A stretch of DNA of 64,000 bases. Origin: Microbulbifer marinus. Lineage in GTDB: Bacteria > Pseudomonadota > Gammaproteobacteria > Pseudomonadales > Cellvibrionaceae. Both the position numbers and the translations under genes were made by a program. Shown here piece by piece: positions 1 through 8,429 of the stretch (positions within the stretch are counted from its first letter, which is position 1; each line of letters opens with the position of its first letter). The notes under the pieces are model-generated. The model was not told where the DNA came from. It did no database searches and worked only from the letters and a program-made list of their open reading frames with translations. Where the stretch lies: the NCBI RefSeq assembly GCF_900107725.1, contig NZ_FNQO01000003.1, forward strand, positions 186,001-250,000, in the 5' to 3' direction.

Positions 1-168
1 TTTCGCGACCCTGCCCCATGGTATTTCCGCACGCTGGAATCCTGGCTGGCGCTGTATCGCCGCATTGGACTGGAATTGGTCCTGGTGCAGGAGCCCCTGC
101 ACCCGGAAACCGGCAGACCCGCCTCACTGATCCTGAGCGGACGAGTCTCTGCCGATAATCGCGTCTAG
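1..168 (+). CDS. C-terminus of a SAM-dependent methyltransferase (5' end outside window)
   Basis: The reading frame is open from the first base to a TAG at 166-168, giving 55 residues. The sequence WYFRTLESWLALYRRIGL followed by an EPLHPETG-type segment is the usual last helix and strand of class I SAM methyltransferases, in which the pattern 'yfrTLesW...GF.i..l.EP' is common. No SAM-binding motif is in the window, so the substrate cannot be told. Its stop overlaps the stop of the convergent hexosaminidase gene: the palindrome ctag at 165-168 supplies both TAG codons. Assignment rests on family resemblance of the tail only. Confidence 0.55.
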   Translation, partial: FRDPAPWYFRTLESWLALYRRIGLELVLVQEPLHPETGRPASLILSGRVSADNRV

Positions 169-2864
169 CGCCGGGCAGTGCTCGGCGCTAGCTCCGGCAC
201 GACGGCGCGGCCGGCACGGCGGCTATCGGCGCTGCGGGCGCGCAGCGCTTTTACCGCGGCGGCAGGCACCGGATCTGCCAGCAGCTGCCAGCGCTCGCCA
301 TCAAAGTACTCCAGATCCAGGCCGGGATACGGCAGCGCCATCAGCAGCTGACCGTTCTCGACCAGCGCGCCCGGCACTGGCACCCGGTAGCCCACGCCGC
401 TCAGGTCGAGCTTCAACAGTTCCTTGTTGCCGAGCGCGGCGGCAAAGTCCCGCCAGTCCGCCTGCAGCGCGCGCTTGTCCACCGCACTGGTTTCGGCGGA
501 GAACTGCTGCCCCTCGACCAGCGGCAGCTCCCAGTCTGCCCGGTGCCAGGCGCGTTCTGCCAGCGCCAGCAGGCGCGGGAAAATCATGTATTCCACCTGG
601 GCGTCGGTGCGCACGACTTCGCTCCACAGCTGCCCCTGGATGCCACGCACCCGTTCGGCGAACTCCGCCGCGGGCGATGTCGCCGACCAGCTGTTGCCGT
701 CGCGATTGGTGGAAATTTCCGCCAGTTGCGCGGTGTTCAGCGGCGCATAACTGAAAGTTTTCTTGGTCGGGGTATGGCGCGAGGCCCAGTAGTAGCCGCT
801 TTCCTTCGGGTCCACTTCGTAGGGCATGTCGAAGTAGAGGAAATCCGAGTGCGACTGCACTACGTCGAAACCGGCGTCCGCCAGGTGGCCGCTGTGTTCC
901 GTTCCGCCCCACGGCAGCTGCTCCCAGGAATTCACATAGTTGTCCGCGGTAGCCAGCGCCTTATTCGCGTCATCGATGTGTTTGACGCCATCGTGCCAGG
1001 CCGCCATGGTCGCAATGCCGGCCTCAGCCACCAGGCCGCTAACCCGCTTGGCGTAATATGCGCCCAGCTCCTCGATAGACGCGGCGCCGCCATTCGCTAC
1101 CAGTTTCTGACATTGGGGTGAGCTGCTCCACGGCTGCTGGCGCGCCTCTGCCACTACATCGCCCTTTTCCGGGTCGCTGCCCGGGGCGTCCTCGAAGCTG
1201 TTGCCGGCGAGGATGTTTTTTGCCTCGTCGCCACCGAAGTGCCAGCTGGTCAGCGGGCTGCCGGCGGCGAGGTGCATGGCCTGCACTTCGCGAATCAGCT
1301 TGCCGACAAAACGGTAGGTGGAATCGAGGCAGGGGTTGATATAGCTATCGTCGTAGAACTGTACCGACAGATACCGGGTGTCGTCCTTGGGATCGAGCAG
1401 GCGATATTCACCGGCTCCCTGCGGATCCTGCTCCTGCAGCCGGCGATAGCGCGCCTCCATGGCCACGATTGCCGCACGGGCGTGCGCTGGCATATCGAAT
1501 TCGGGCACAACCTCGATATGGCGCGCCGCGGCGTAACGGACGATCTCGATATAGTCATCGACACTGAAATAGCCGCTGCCGTTGTTGTCACTGTTGGGCC
1601 CCGAGCCCAGCTGCGGCAGCAGACAGCGGGTTTCCGTCAGGTCGAAGCAGCGCTGGCTGCCCACCTCGGTCAGCTCCGGCAGGCCCGGGATCTCCAGGCG
1701 CCAACCCTCATCGTCCGACAGGTGGAAGTGGAAGCGATTGAGTTTGTAGGCGGCCATCTGGTCCAGCAGCTTCAGCACCACCTGCTTGCTGTGGAAGTTA
1801 CGGCCCACATCCAGGAACATGCCGCGATGCGGGAAGCGCGGCGCGTCCTCCACCTCCACCCGCGCCAGCGTGCGGCTCTTCACATCCACCAGCGCCAGCA
1901 GCGACTGCAGACCATAGAAAGCCCCCGCCTGATCGTAACCGAGCACTTCCGCACCGCGCTCGCCGACCGCCAGCCGGTAGGCGCCGGGGGTCTTGTCGAC
2001 AAAGGCCGCCCCGTCGATGTCCACCCGCACCGGATAGGCACCGGGCCCGGTCGGTGCCAGCTGCAACTGCTCCAGGCGCTGGCGGAAGGCGTGCAGGCTC
2101 GGGCTGGCCAGCGGGCCCGCGTCCACGGCGATCCCGGTAGTGAGTGCGAATGGCTCGCCGGAGGTCTGTACCCACAGCGGCTGCGGAATAATACGCGCGC
2201 GCCAGCGGTCGTCCGCCGCGGGCGCGTCCGCGCTATATTGGGCGTAGCGGCTCTCGGCCGTGGCCAGCACATTGGCATCCGCCACGGCGCGCTTCCAGTT
2301 ATCCGGATTGTTCTTGTTGATCGGCAGCACCAGCGCCTCGATGCTGTCGCTGTCGGTGGACTCAATCACGCGGGCGGTACCCTCGCCATCGACGGTGAAC
2401 AGCCGCGGCATAAAATCGGACTCGAACTGCATCCAGTACTCGGCGAGAAAGTCCAGCTCGAGGAGTTCACCGGCGCCAATTCCGGTGAACTTATCAGTCG
2501 GCACCAGGCGATGCAGGTCGCCCTTGACGTGCTCCAGCAGGAAATCATCGCGGTTCCGCAGGCTGAGGGTGCGACGCACGCTGTGGAAGTAGAGCGTCCA
2601 GTCGCGCTCCTCGGCGCCGATGGCCGGCCCTTCATTGATCAGGTTGATCCGGTAGGTGGAGCAGATAGCGCCGCTGCCCCCGGCGCGCTTGCAGTCGGCC
2701 CGCAGGGCCGCATCCACGCCCTGGAAGTTGGTCAATACTTCCTGCGTCACCGAGAAGTTCTGCGCAATCTGCTCGGCGGCCGTGACTGCGCCTCGATCCG
2801 GTTCACTGCAGGCGGCAACAAGACCACCGAGGGCCAGGGCGAGGAAAAATGGGGCGCGGGTCAT
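165..2864 (-). CDS. beta-N-acetylhexosaminidase, GH20 lipoprotein (chitobiase type)
   Basis: Hydrolyses terminal N-acetylglucosamine from chitobiose and other chitin oligomers, probably in the periplasm or on the outer membrane. The start at 2864 gives 899 aa and begins with a lipoprotein signal (MTRAPFFLALALGG) and a VAAC lipobox with Cys19; an upstream in-frame start at 2897 would put 11 polar residues before the signal and is less likely. Domain order is an N-terminal CHB_HEX carbohydrate-binding-like domain (about 35-190), a GH20b domain (about 220-345), the GH20 TIM barrel (about 350-780) and a C-terminal CHB_HEX_C segment. The HFGGDE motif holds the catalytic Asp-Glu pair at about 546-547. 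The monocistronic gene is probably controlled by the palindrome at 2910-2921. Confidence 0.93.
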   Translation of the reverse strand: MTRAPFFLALALGGLVAACSEPDRGAVTAAEQIAQNFSVTQEVLTNFQGVDAALRADCKRAGGSGAICSTYRINLINEGPAIGAEERDWTLYFHSVRRTLSLRNRDDFLLEHVKGDLHRLVPTDKFTGIGAGELLELDFLAEYWMQFESDFMPRLFTVDGEGTARVIESTDSDSIEALVLPINKNNPDNWKRAVADANVLATAESRYAQYSADAPAADDRWRARIIPQPLWVQTSGEPFALTTGIAVDAGPLASPSLHAFRQRLEQLQLAPTGPGAYPVRVDIDGAAFVDKTPGAYRLAVGERGAEVLGYDQAGAFYGLQSLLALVDVKSRTLARVEVEDAPRFPHRGMFLDVGRNFHSKQVVLKLLDQMAAYKLNRFHFHLSDDEGWRLEIPGLPELTEVGSQRCFDLTETRCLLPQLGSGPNSDNNGSGYFSVDDYIEIVRYAAARHIEVVPEFDMPAHARAAIVAMEARYRRLQEQDPQGAGEYRLLDPKDDTRYLSVQFYDDSYINPCLDSTYRFVGKLIREVQAMHLAAGSPLTSWHFGGDEAKNILAGNSFEDAPGSDPEKGDVVAEARQQPWSSSPQCQKLVANGGAASIEELGAYYAKRVSGLVAEAGIATMAAWHDGVKHIDDANKALATADNYVNSWEQLPWGGTEHSGHLADAGFDVVQSHSDFLYFDMPYEVDPKESGYYWASRHTPTKKTFSYAPLNTAQLAEISTNRDGNSWSATSPAAEFAERVRGIQGQLWSEVVRTDAQVEYMIFPRLLALAERAWHRADWELPLVEGQQFSAETSAVDKRALQADWRDFAAALGNKELLKLDLSGVGYRVPVPGALVENGQLLMALPYPGLDLEYFDGERWQLLADPVPAAAVKALRARSADSRRAGRAVVPELAPSTARR

Positions 2865-2909
2865 GACTGTTCTCTTATTTTTGTCTGAGAACGCCACCTT
2901 AACGAAAAA

Positions 2910-2923
2910 GACAGCGCTGTCAA
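2910..2923 (-). promoter_or_regulatory. Palindromic LacI/NagR-like operator over a consensus -35 of the hexosaminidase gene
   Basis: GACAGCGCTGTC at 2910-2921 is a perfect 12-bp palindrome with the AGCGCT core typical of LacI-family operators. I recall the motif for the GlcNAc regulator NagR of Alteromonadales as similar, but cannot check it here. On the minus strand it overlaps a perfect TTGACA -35 (2918-2923). The -10 is poor (TAAGGT or AAGGTG after 16-17 bp). The site lies about 46 bp upstream of the start codon, where binding would block RNA polymerase. Confidence 0.5.
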
Positions 2924-3338
2924 CCGCTTCACCGCTAAATCCATCGACAAAGGGATCACAACTCGGAGGACGTCCGCGTCACGACCCAAAGGCAAGGTAA
3001 GTGAGAATGAGCAGACAGTTACGCCGGCACCTAGGGTCGATGGAAAGCGCGACCTAGATCAAGTTTTCATTAGAAGGGAGGCTGTATCGTAAAAAGCGAC
3101 AATAAGAAACTTTGGCGCTCTGCTTCGCACTGCCGCAAGCAAATGAGCAACAATGAGAAAACCCAGCAGTGATGCCGCCTCTGGCGCAGTGACCGCCTTT
3201 CTGGCGCTGTCCACAAACTCAGGTTGCATTGGGCGACGAAGTTATGCGATACAACAGTTCATTAAGGGTGAACCATAATAAATTCAACGGCTGCTGATCA
3301 GCCGTTTGGCTAAGAAGTAGACGCCCGGGGTAGACGAC
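2924..3338. other. Intergenic region without a recognisable gene
   Basis: About 415 bp between the divergent hexosaminidase gene and the small secreted protein. No protein-like frame is seen. It contains an 8-bp hairpin at 3286-3306 (AACGGCTG, loop CTGAT, CAGCCGTT) about 33 bp before the next start, and an imperfect dyad near 3032-3057 (CTAGGGTCG and CGACCTAG). No T-tract follows the hairpin, so it is not a convincing terminator. Confidence 0.4.
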
Positions 3339-3827
3339 ATGGAACATTGCAGTTTTCGATTCCGTACCAGCAAACACCTGCTAGCCGTGTTTAGTCTGCT
3401 GTTGTTGCCCGCCGCCAGTTCCTGTCTCGCCGATGAGCTGTTTATCCCCGATTCCAGTAGCGCCCTGAACCTGCAGGCCGACGGGACATTTTTCATTGAC
3501 AGCGCTTTCGGTATGGACAATGTGGCCCTGTACGAGTCGGCGGAAAACCTGCGCAACAATTCCATGGGCTTAGTGCACCGGCGCCTGAACTACCAGTGGC
3601 TGCAGATGCACACCAATCCAGACCAGTTTCAGCCCGTCACCGGCGGCAAAGCCCTGAATGAAATCCTGAAGATGGGCTGGCAGACCTACCGCGAAAAGAA
3701 CCGACGCAAGCTCGACAACGGCCTGATGCGCTATACCAGCGGGCACGGCAAGATCGGCAAGGCGTTCGATTACGACGTGCGGCTGTCCGACGATAAATTC
3801 AAGTTCTCATTCGAGTACGAGTTCTAA
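3339..3827 (+). CDS. Small secreted protein of unknown function
   Basis: 162 aa. Residues about 11-31 form a signal peptide (basic start, LLAVFSLLLLPAASSCLA, likely cleavage before DELF), so the mature protein of about 130 aa should be periplasmic or exported. A Cys sits just before the cleavage region, but SSCLA is not a good lipobox. The mature part ends in alternating charged and aromatic residues (DYDVRLSDDKFKFSFEYEF), like a terminal beta-strand of an outer-membrane or surface protein, and carries a basic YREKNRRK stretch. I do not recognise the family. The ribosome binding site is weak (GGGG 11 nt upstream). It lies just before the RDD gene on the same strand. Confidence 0.6.
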   Translation: MEHCSFRFRTSKHLLAVFSLLLLPAASSCLADELFIPDSSSALNLQADGTFFIDSAFGMDNVALYESAENLRNNSMGLVHRRLNYQWLQMHTNPDQFQPVTGGKALNEILKMGWQTYREKNRRKLDNGLMRYTSGHGKIGKAFDYDVRLSDDKFKFSFEYEF

Positions 3828-3855
3828 ACTCCAACTCCAGTATCAATTTCCGGTT

Positions 3856-3892
3856 TGTTAGAATCTCCGCCAATTCATACTTGGCGGAGATT
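3856..3892 (+). promoter_or_regulatory. Extended -10 promoter merged with a perfect 12-bp inverted repeat that contains the RDD gene ribosome binding site
   Basis: TGTTAGAAT at 3856-3864 is an extended -10 box. The arms AATCTCCGCCAA (3862-3873) and TTGGCGGAGATT (3881-3892) are perfect reverse complements with a 7-nt loop. The right arm includes the Shine-Dalgarno GGCGGAGA of the gene starting at GTG 3896. A transcript started from this -10 would begin near 3871 and lack most of the left arm. Confidence 0.5.
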
Positions 3893-3895
3893 GCC

Positions 3896-4387
3896 GTGAG
3901 CACCCCAGACACCCCCACTTCCTTTTCCCAACTGCCCCGCGCGAGCGTCGGTCGGCGCCTGGCCGCACTGGTTTACGATGCACTGATCATCATGGGACTG
4001 CTGATGGTGTACGGCTTTGTCGCGATGCTGGTGGCATCGGCCGTGGTCGGCCTGAACTGCCAGCCCGAGGAGCTGGACTACAACCCCTGTGTCAGCGGCC
4101 CGCTGTTCCAGCTGGGCGGGCTGGCAGTCATTGCCGGCTACTTCTTCTGGTCCTGGCGTGCGGCCGGCCAGACGATCGGCATGCGCGCCTGGCGCCTGCT
4201 GCTGGCCAGCCCCGGCGGCGTCCAGCTTAGCTGGCGCCAGTGCGTGTTGCGAGCGGTGACTGCCCCCCTGTCCCTCACCTGTTTCGGCCTTGGCTATTTC
4301 TGGGCGTGGACCCGCGCCGACCGGGCCAGCTGGCACGACATCATCTCGGGCTCTGAAGTGCGGCTACTGCCGAAGAAGAAAAAATAA
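3896..4387 (+). CDS. RDD-family inner membrane protein
   Basis: 163 aa from the GTG at 3896, which has GGCGGAGA 5 nt upstream; an in-frame TTG at 3881 is inside that hairpin and is unlikely. RDD proteins are three-helix membrane proteins named for conserved Arg/Asp residues, here in the segment RRLAALVYDALI near the start. Hydrophobic segments lie at about 25-48, 76-96 and 128-143, and the segment QTIGMRAWRL is typical of the family. The C-terminus ends in a run of lysines (LLPKKKK). Some family members take part in ion transport or stress, but no specific role can be given. It converges on lptG. Confidence 0.8.
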   Translation: MSTPDTPTSFSQLPRASVGRRLAALVYDALIIMGLLMVYGFVAMLVASAVVGLNCQPEELDYNPCVSGPLFQLGGLAVIAGYFFWSWRAAGQTIGMRAWRLLLASPGGVQLSWRQCVLRAVTAPLSLTCFGLGYFWAWTRADRASWHDIISGSEVRLLPKKKK

Positions 4388-4415
4388 AGCGGAAAACAGT
4401 TATTGCGACCGATTC

Positions 4416-4439
4416 GCGGCCGGAAGTGATTCTGGCCGC
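4416..4439 (+). terminator. GC-rich hairpin between convergent genes
   Basis: GCGGCC (4416-4421) pairs with GGCCGC (4434-4439); inside it a G-U wobble and GAA/TTC extend the stem to 10 bp around a GTGA loop. The wobble works only in the plus-strand RNA, so it would serve the RDD transcript. There is no T-tract, so it is a weak or factor-assisted terminator at best. Confidence 0.3.
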
Positions 4440-4452
4440 CATACCACCCCAC

Positions 4453-5514
4453 TCAGCGGGCCCGCTTGAGCAGCAGCCACCCTACCAGGAAACAAAACAA
4501 TATCGGCACTAAGACCGCAATAAACGGCGGGAAGCCGAATACCAACGAGGATGGCCCGAGCATATCCTGCATGGTCTGGAACACTATGCCCACGATCACA
4601 CCGGTAAACACCCGCAGACCAGTCGTCACCTCCCTCAATGGACCAAAAATAAAGGAGATGGCCACCATGACGAGGCTGGCGATGGTCAGGGGTTGCAGCA
4701 ATTTCTTCCAAAACTGCAGCCAGTAACGGCTGGAGTCCTCGCCCTTGCGATCGAGGAACGTACCATAGGACCACAAGTTTCGCGGCGAAAGATCCGACGG
4801 CAACGGTACGACCAGGGCAAAAAGCTCTGGCGATACATCTGTATGCCATTCACTCTCCGTAGTCACCTCGCTCATGGATCTCTCGGCCGTAAAGGTGGTG
4901 GCGCGGCTGTTTTCCAGCATCCACTCGTCGCCGCCAAAACGGCCGCGCTCGGAGAATTCCACCCGTTGCAGCTCGCGCTCCTCGCCAAAGCGGTAGCGGG
5001 TAACGCCGTACAGCACACCGTCGGGCAATGCCGCATTGAAATGAACGAACTCGCCGCTGTCCTTGAGCCACAAGCCCTGCTCCAGGCCGCTGGCTTCGAG
5101 CTCCCCAAGCTCCCGGGCCTTGAGGTTTTCCGCCACCTGATTGGTCTTGGGAATAACAAATTCCGCCAGCGCCAGTCCCAACATGATCAATAAAAGAACG
5201 GGCTTCATTACCGCCCAGGCGATGCGGCCGATGGAAACGCCGGCCGCCCGCATGACCGTCAGCTCGCTGGTACCGGCGAGCGTGCCCAGCCCCACCATGC
5301 AGCCCACCAGCGCCGAGAAACCGAGCTGGTCGTAGATACCATCCGGAATCTTCCAGGCTACATACTGCAGCACATCGATGAACTGGTAATCGGCCTTCAT
5401 CTCGCCCAGCTCATCGACCATGGCAAAGATCACATCCAGGCCGACAATCACCAGCAGTACGGCACCGACGGCCAGTGCGATAGTGCGTCCGATATACAAA
5501 TCCAGCTTACGCAT
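4453..5514 (-). CDS. lptG: LPS export ABC transporter permease LptG
   Basis: One of two permease subunits of the LptB2FG complex, which pulls lipopolysaccharide from the inner membrane and pushes it along the Lpt bridge. The start at 5514 (MRKLDLYIGRTIALAV) follows GGAGGA with 7-8 nt spacing; a longer frame upstream runs into lptF. 353 aa, normal for the family. It shows the LptF/LptG plan: an N-terminal helix, a helix hairpin (about 55-130), a large periplasmic beta-jellyroll (about 135-260) and three C-terminal membrane helices. Its ATG overlaps the lptF stop by 8 bp (ATGCGTAA), so the two are translationally coupled. Confidence 0.95.
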   Translation of the reverse strand: MRKLDLYIGRTIALAVGAVLLVIVGLDVIFAMVDELGEMKADYQFIDVLQYVAWKIPDGIYDQLGFSALVGCMVGLGTLAGTSELTVMRAAGVSIGRIAWAVMKPVLLLIMLGLALAEFVIPKTNQVAENLKARELGELEASGLEQGLWLKDSGEFVHFNAALPDGVLYGVTRYRFGEERELQRVEFSERGRFGGDEWMLENSRATTFTAERSMSEVTTESEWHTDVSPELFALVVPLPSDLSPRNLWSYGTFLDRKGEDSSRYWLQFWKKLLQPLTIASLVMVAISFIFGPLREVTTGLRVFTGVIVGIVFQTMQDMLGPSSLVFGFPPFIAVLVPILFCFLVGWLLLKRAR

Positions 5515-6640
5515 CTGCTGATCCTCCGGACTGCTCTGCCGACGGGCGCTTCGGGCGCCGGCGCCAGTTACCGCCACCGAGCAGGATCAGGCCCAGGATC
5601 AGGAACGGGGGATGCACCAACCATATTGCAGCCGGATTGCCGATCTTGCCGTCTTCGATGGCTCCACGCACCCCCTGCAGAATGACCAGGTAGGTGATGT
5701 ACAACAGCACTGCAGGCATCATCTTGGCGTAGCGTCCCTGGCGAGGATTGGTGCGCGACAGGGGTACTGCCAGTACAGCCACCACCATCACCAGTACCGG
5801 CAGGCTAAAACGCCAGTGCAGAAAAGCGCGCTCTTGGGGCATATCGCTGCGCCACAGGTCGAGCGTCGATGTGGCTTCCATCCGATCGCCCCAATTACTG
5901 CGCTTTTGCTGAACCTCCAGCTGCACCTCGTAACTGGTGAACTTCATCAAACGGTAATCCCGCTGCCCCGGCACCCCCTCATAGCGGTAGCCATCGCGCA
6001 GTACCAGGTAGCGTAGCCCGGTATCCGGATCAATCTCTTGTACCCCTTCCCGCGCCAGGATCACAATCTGCTGGTCGGCCTCGGTTTCCGCACTGGAACT
6101 ACCCAGTTCAGCAAGAAACACCTCGTGCATCGTGGATTTGTCTTTGCTGAGGGAATCCGCGTAATAGACGGCCCTGTTACCCTCGGTGGCGACAAATTTC
6201 TTCGGCACCAGATGATCGAATTCGCTACGCGACTTATCCGCCGTCAGCAAGCCAGACGAACGTTCCATACCTGTCGGCGAGAAATAGAGGCTCATTGACG
6301 CCACCACCAGCGCCACCATAAAGGCCGGCGCCAATGTGTACATCAGCAGGCGCCGCTCACTGAAACCACAAGCGTGCAATACCGTCATTTCACTTTCGAT
6401 ATACAGGCGGCCGTAGGCGAGTAGAATGCCGACGAACAGACCCAGCGGCAGCACCAGCTCCAGGAAACTGGGCATTCGATAGCCAATCAGGGAAAAAAGG
6501 ATATTGGCCGAGAGATCGCCAGCAGCGGCCTCCGCCAGGTATTTCACGAAGCGGCCGCTCATCACCATCAACATCAAAACAGCGCTGACTGCCAGCGTGG
6601 CGAAAAGCAGCTCGCGGCAGAGATAGCGGAAAATAATCAC
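5507..6640 (-). CDS. lptF: LPS export ABC transporter permease LptF
   Basis: Partner permease of LptG in the LptB2FG lipopolysaccharide extractor. 377 aa beginning MIIFRYLCRELLFATLAV, the typical family start. Paired transmembrane helices in the first 125 residues are followed by a periplasmic domain of about 140 residues and three C-terminal helices (FSLPVLVMVVAVLAVPLS and onward). The C-terminus is a basic, hydrophilic tail (GNWRRRPKRPSAEQSG). It is the first gene of the lptF-lptG operon and is divergent from pepA, the usual gammaproteobacterial arrangement. Confidence 0.95.
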   Translation of the reverse strand: MIIFRYLCRELLFATLAVSAVLMLMVMSGRFVKYLAEAAAGDLSANILFSLIGYRMPSFLELVLPLGLFVGILLAYGRLYIESEMTVLHACGFSERRLLMYTLAPAFMVALVVASMSLYFSPTGMERSSGLLTADKSRSEFDHLVPKKFVATEGNRAVYYADSLSKDKSTMHEVFLAELGSSSAETEADQQIVILAREGVQEIDPDTGLRYLVLRDGYRYEGVPGQRDYRLMKFTSYEVQLEVQQKRSNWGDRMEATSTLDLWRSDMPQERAFLHWRFSLPVLVMVVAVLAVPLSRTNPRQGRYAKMMPAVLLYITYLVILQGVRGAIEDGKIGNPAAIWLVHPPFLILGLILLGGGNWRRRPKRPSAEQSGGSADA

Positions 6641-6753
6641 AGGACGAACGGATTCCTTGGCGACAGCGGTGTGATGAATTGTGGATCAAAAAATGAGCAA
6701 GTTCCCGCCGAATACAGCAATCCAGCAGCTGGCGGGTTAAACTTGTGCGGCGC

Positions 6754-6782
6754 ATTATCGCCAAAAATATTTGCAATGTCTC
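6754..6782 (-). promoter_or_regulatory. Predicted promoter of lptF-lptG
   Basis: On the minus strand a GATAAT -10 (6754-6759) is spaced 17 bp from GAGACA (6777-6782, 4 of 6 matches to -35) and is followed by a GC-rich discriminator GCGCCGC. It lies about 115 bp upstream of the lptF start. The assignment is from pattern only. Confidence 0.4.
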
Positions 6783-6824
6783 GGCTCAGAGCCATTGATT
6801 CAGGTTAATAAAGGAAAAGGAATT

Positions 6825-8291
6825 ATGCAGTTCTCTGCGAAGGTCTCCGATATCAGCAAGCAGCGCAACGCATGCGCCATTATTTCAGCAGATGCCAAAA
6901 ACCGCTTTAGCGCCAGTGGTACCGCTCTGGACCAGGCAACGAATGGTTTTATCGGCAAAGTGCTGAAGCGCGGCGACCTCGGCAGCAAGCTCGGCAGTAC
7001 CCTGCTGTTGAATCTGGTGGATGGCCCGGCAGAGCGTGTGCTGCTGGTGCGCGGCGGTGACGGCATACTGAGCCAGGCGGAATTCCGCAAGCTGGCCAAG
7101 GCCAGCGCCAACGGTGTCAAAGGCTATAAGGACGCCACCAGCTACCTGACCGAACTGGAAGTTACCGACGCCGACAGCGCCTGGCAGGCGCAGCAACTGG
7201 CACTGGCTGCCGGCCTCGCCACCTACAAATTTACCCGCTGTCACAGCGAGGCCAAGGGCAATCCGCTGGCCAAGTTCACCGTGCACGCGCCGGAGCGCAA
7301 ACAGCTGAAGGCCGTGCAGCGCGGTGTGGAGCTGGGCGCGGCCCAGGCCGCAGGCAGCAATGTGGCGCGCGAACTGGGCAACCTGCCCGGCAATATCTGC
7401 ACGCCGACCTATCTAGCCTCCGAAGCGCGCGCACTGGCCAAAAAACATGCGAAATTGACCACCACCGTGCTCGACGAGAAGAAAATGCAGTCCCTTGGCA
7501 TGGGCGCCTTCCTGAGCGTTTCCAAGGGCAGCGATCAGCCACCGGCGCTGATCGCCATGCAGTACAAGGGCGGCAAGGCCGGCGATAAGCCGGTGGTGCT
7601 GGTCGGCAAGGGCATCACCTTCGATACCGGCGGCATCAGCCTCAAGCCCGGCCTGCAGATGGACGAGATGAAGTTCGATATGTGCGGCGCAGCCAGTGTG
7701 TTCGGCGTGATGAATGCGCTGCTGGAGCTGCAGCCGGCCATCAACGTGGTAGGACTGGTTGCGGCGGCGGAAAATATGCCCAGCGGCCGCGCCAGCAAGC
7801 CCGGCGACATTGTCACCTCCATGTCGGGCAAGACCATCGAGATCCTCAATACCGACGCCGAGGGCCGCCTGGTGCTGTGTGACACCCTGACTTACGCCGC
7901 CAAGTACAAACCCGAAGTGGTGATCGATGTCGCCACCCTCACCGGAGCCTGTGTGATCGCGCTGGGCAACCACGCCACCGGTCTCTATGCGAACAAGGAC
8001 GAACTCGCCGCAGAACTGCTCGCCGCCGGCGAGCGCACCGGCGACCGAGCCTGGCAAATGCCGCTGTGGGACGAATATCAATCATCGCTGGACTCCAATT
8101 TCGCCGACATCCAGAATATCGGCGGCCGCGAGGCCGGCTCCGTGACCGCGGCCTGCTTCCTGGCCCGGTTTGCCGAAGATTACACCTGGGCGCACCTGGA
8201 TATTGCCGGCAGTGCCTGGAATTCCGGCGGCGCCAAGGGCGCAACCGGCCGTCCGGTGCCGCTGCTGGTGGAATACCTGCTCGGCAAATAA
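6825..8291 (+). CDS. pepA: Leucyl aminopeptidase (cytosol aminopeptidase, M17)
   Basis: Removes N-terminal residues from peptides in the cytoplasm using two metal ions; in E. coli the same protein also binds DNA and assists Xer recombination. The start at 6825 follows AAGGAAAAGG and gives 488 aa; an in-frame ATG at 6771 has no such site. The M17 signature NTDAEGRL is at 342-349, and the metal/catalytic Lys lies in GKGITFDTGG (Lys262), followed by the expected Asp residues. N-terminal macro-like domain about 1-165, catalytic domain about 170-488. Divergent from lptF and followed by holC. Confidence 0.97.
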   Translation: MQFSAKVSDISKQRNACAIISADAKNRFSASGTALDQATNGFIGKVLKRGDLGSKLGSTLLLNLVDGPAERVLLVRGGDGILSQAEFRKLAKASANGVKGYKDATSYLTELEVTDADSAWQAQQLALAAGLATYKFTRCHSEAKGNPLAKFTVHAPERKQLKAVQRGVELGAAQAAGSNVARELGNLPGNICTPTYLASEARALAKKHAKLTTTVLDEKKMQSLGMGAFLSVSKGSDQPPALIAMQYKGGKAGDKPVVLVGKGITFDTGGISLKPGLQMDEMKFDMCGAASVFGVMNALLELQPAINVVGLVAAAENMPSGRASKPGDIVTSMSGKTIEILNTDAEGRLVLCDTLTYAAKYKPEVVIDVATLTGACVIALGNHATGLYANKDELAAELLAAGERTGDRAWQMPLWDEYQSSLDSNFADIQNIGGREAGSVTAACFLARFAEDYTWAHLDIAGSAWNSGGAKGATGRPVPLLVEYLLGK

Positions 8292-8306
8292 ACCCAGCCA
8301 CAGGCA

Positions 8307-8324
8307 GCCGGGCCAGCGCCCGGC
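8307..8324 (+). terminator. Hairpin between pepA and holC
   Basis: GCCGGGC (8307-8313), loop CAGC, GCCCGGC (8318-8324) form a perfect 7-bp stem 16 nt after the pepA stop. No T-tract follows (CGCTGTTGTTG), so it may stabilise the mRNA end or only slow transcription. Confidence 0.3.
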
Positions 8325-8429
8325 CGCTGTTGTTGCGCAGGGGCGTCGGCGGGAGGGAGCCCGGCGACGATCCCCGGCGACAGAATTGAATCGATCCACA
8401 AATCAGCCCCCAGCCGTATCGGTAACACA

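Noticed and set aside
1239-2888. 549-codon open frame on the plus strand opposite the hexosaminidase gene
   Set aside because: It is antisense to a complete GH20 protein, is rich in His, Gln and Arg, and shows no domain; it is a codon-bias shadow.
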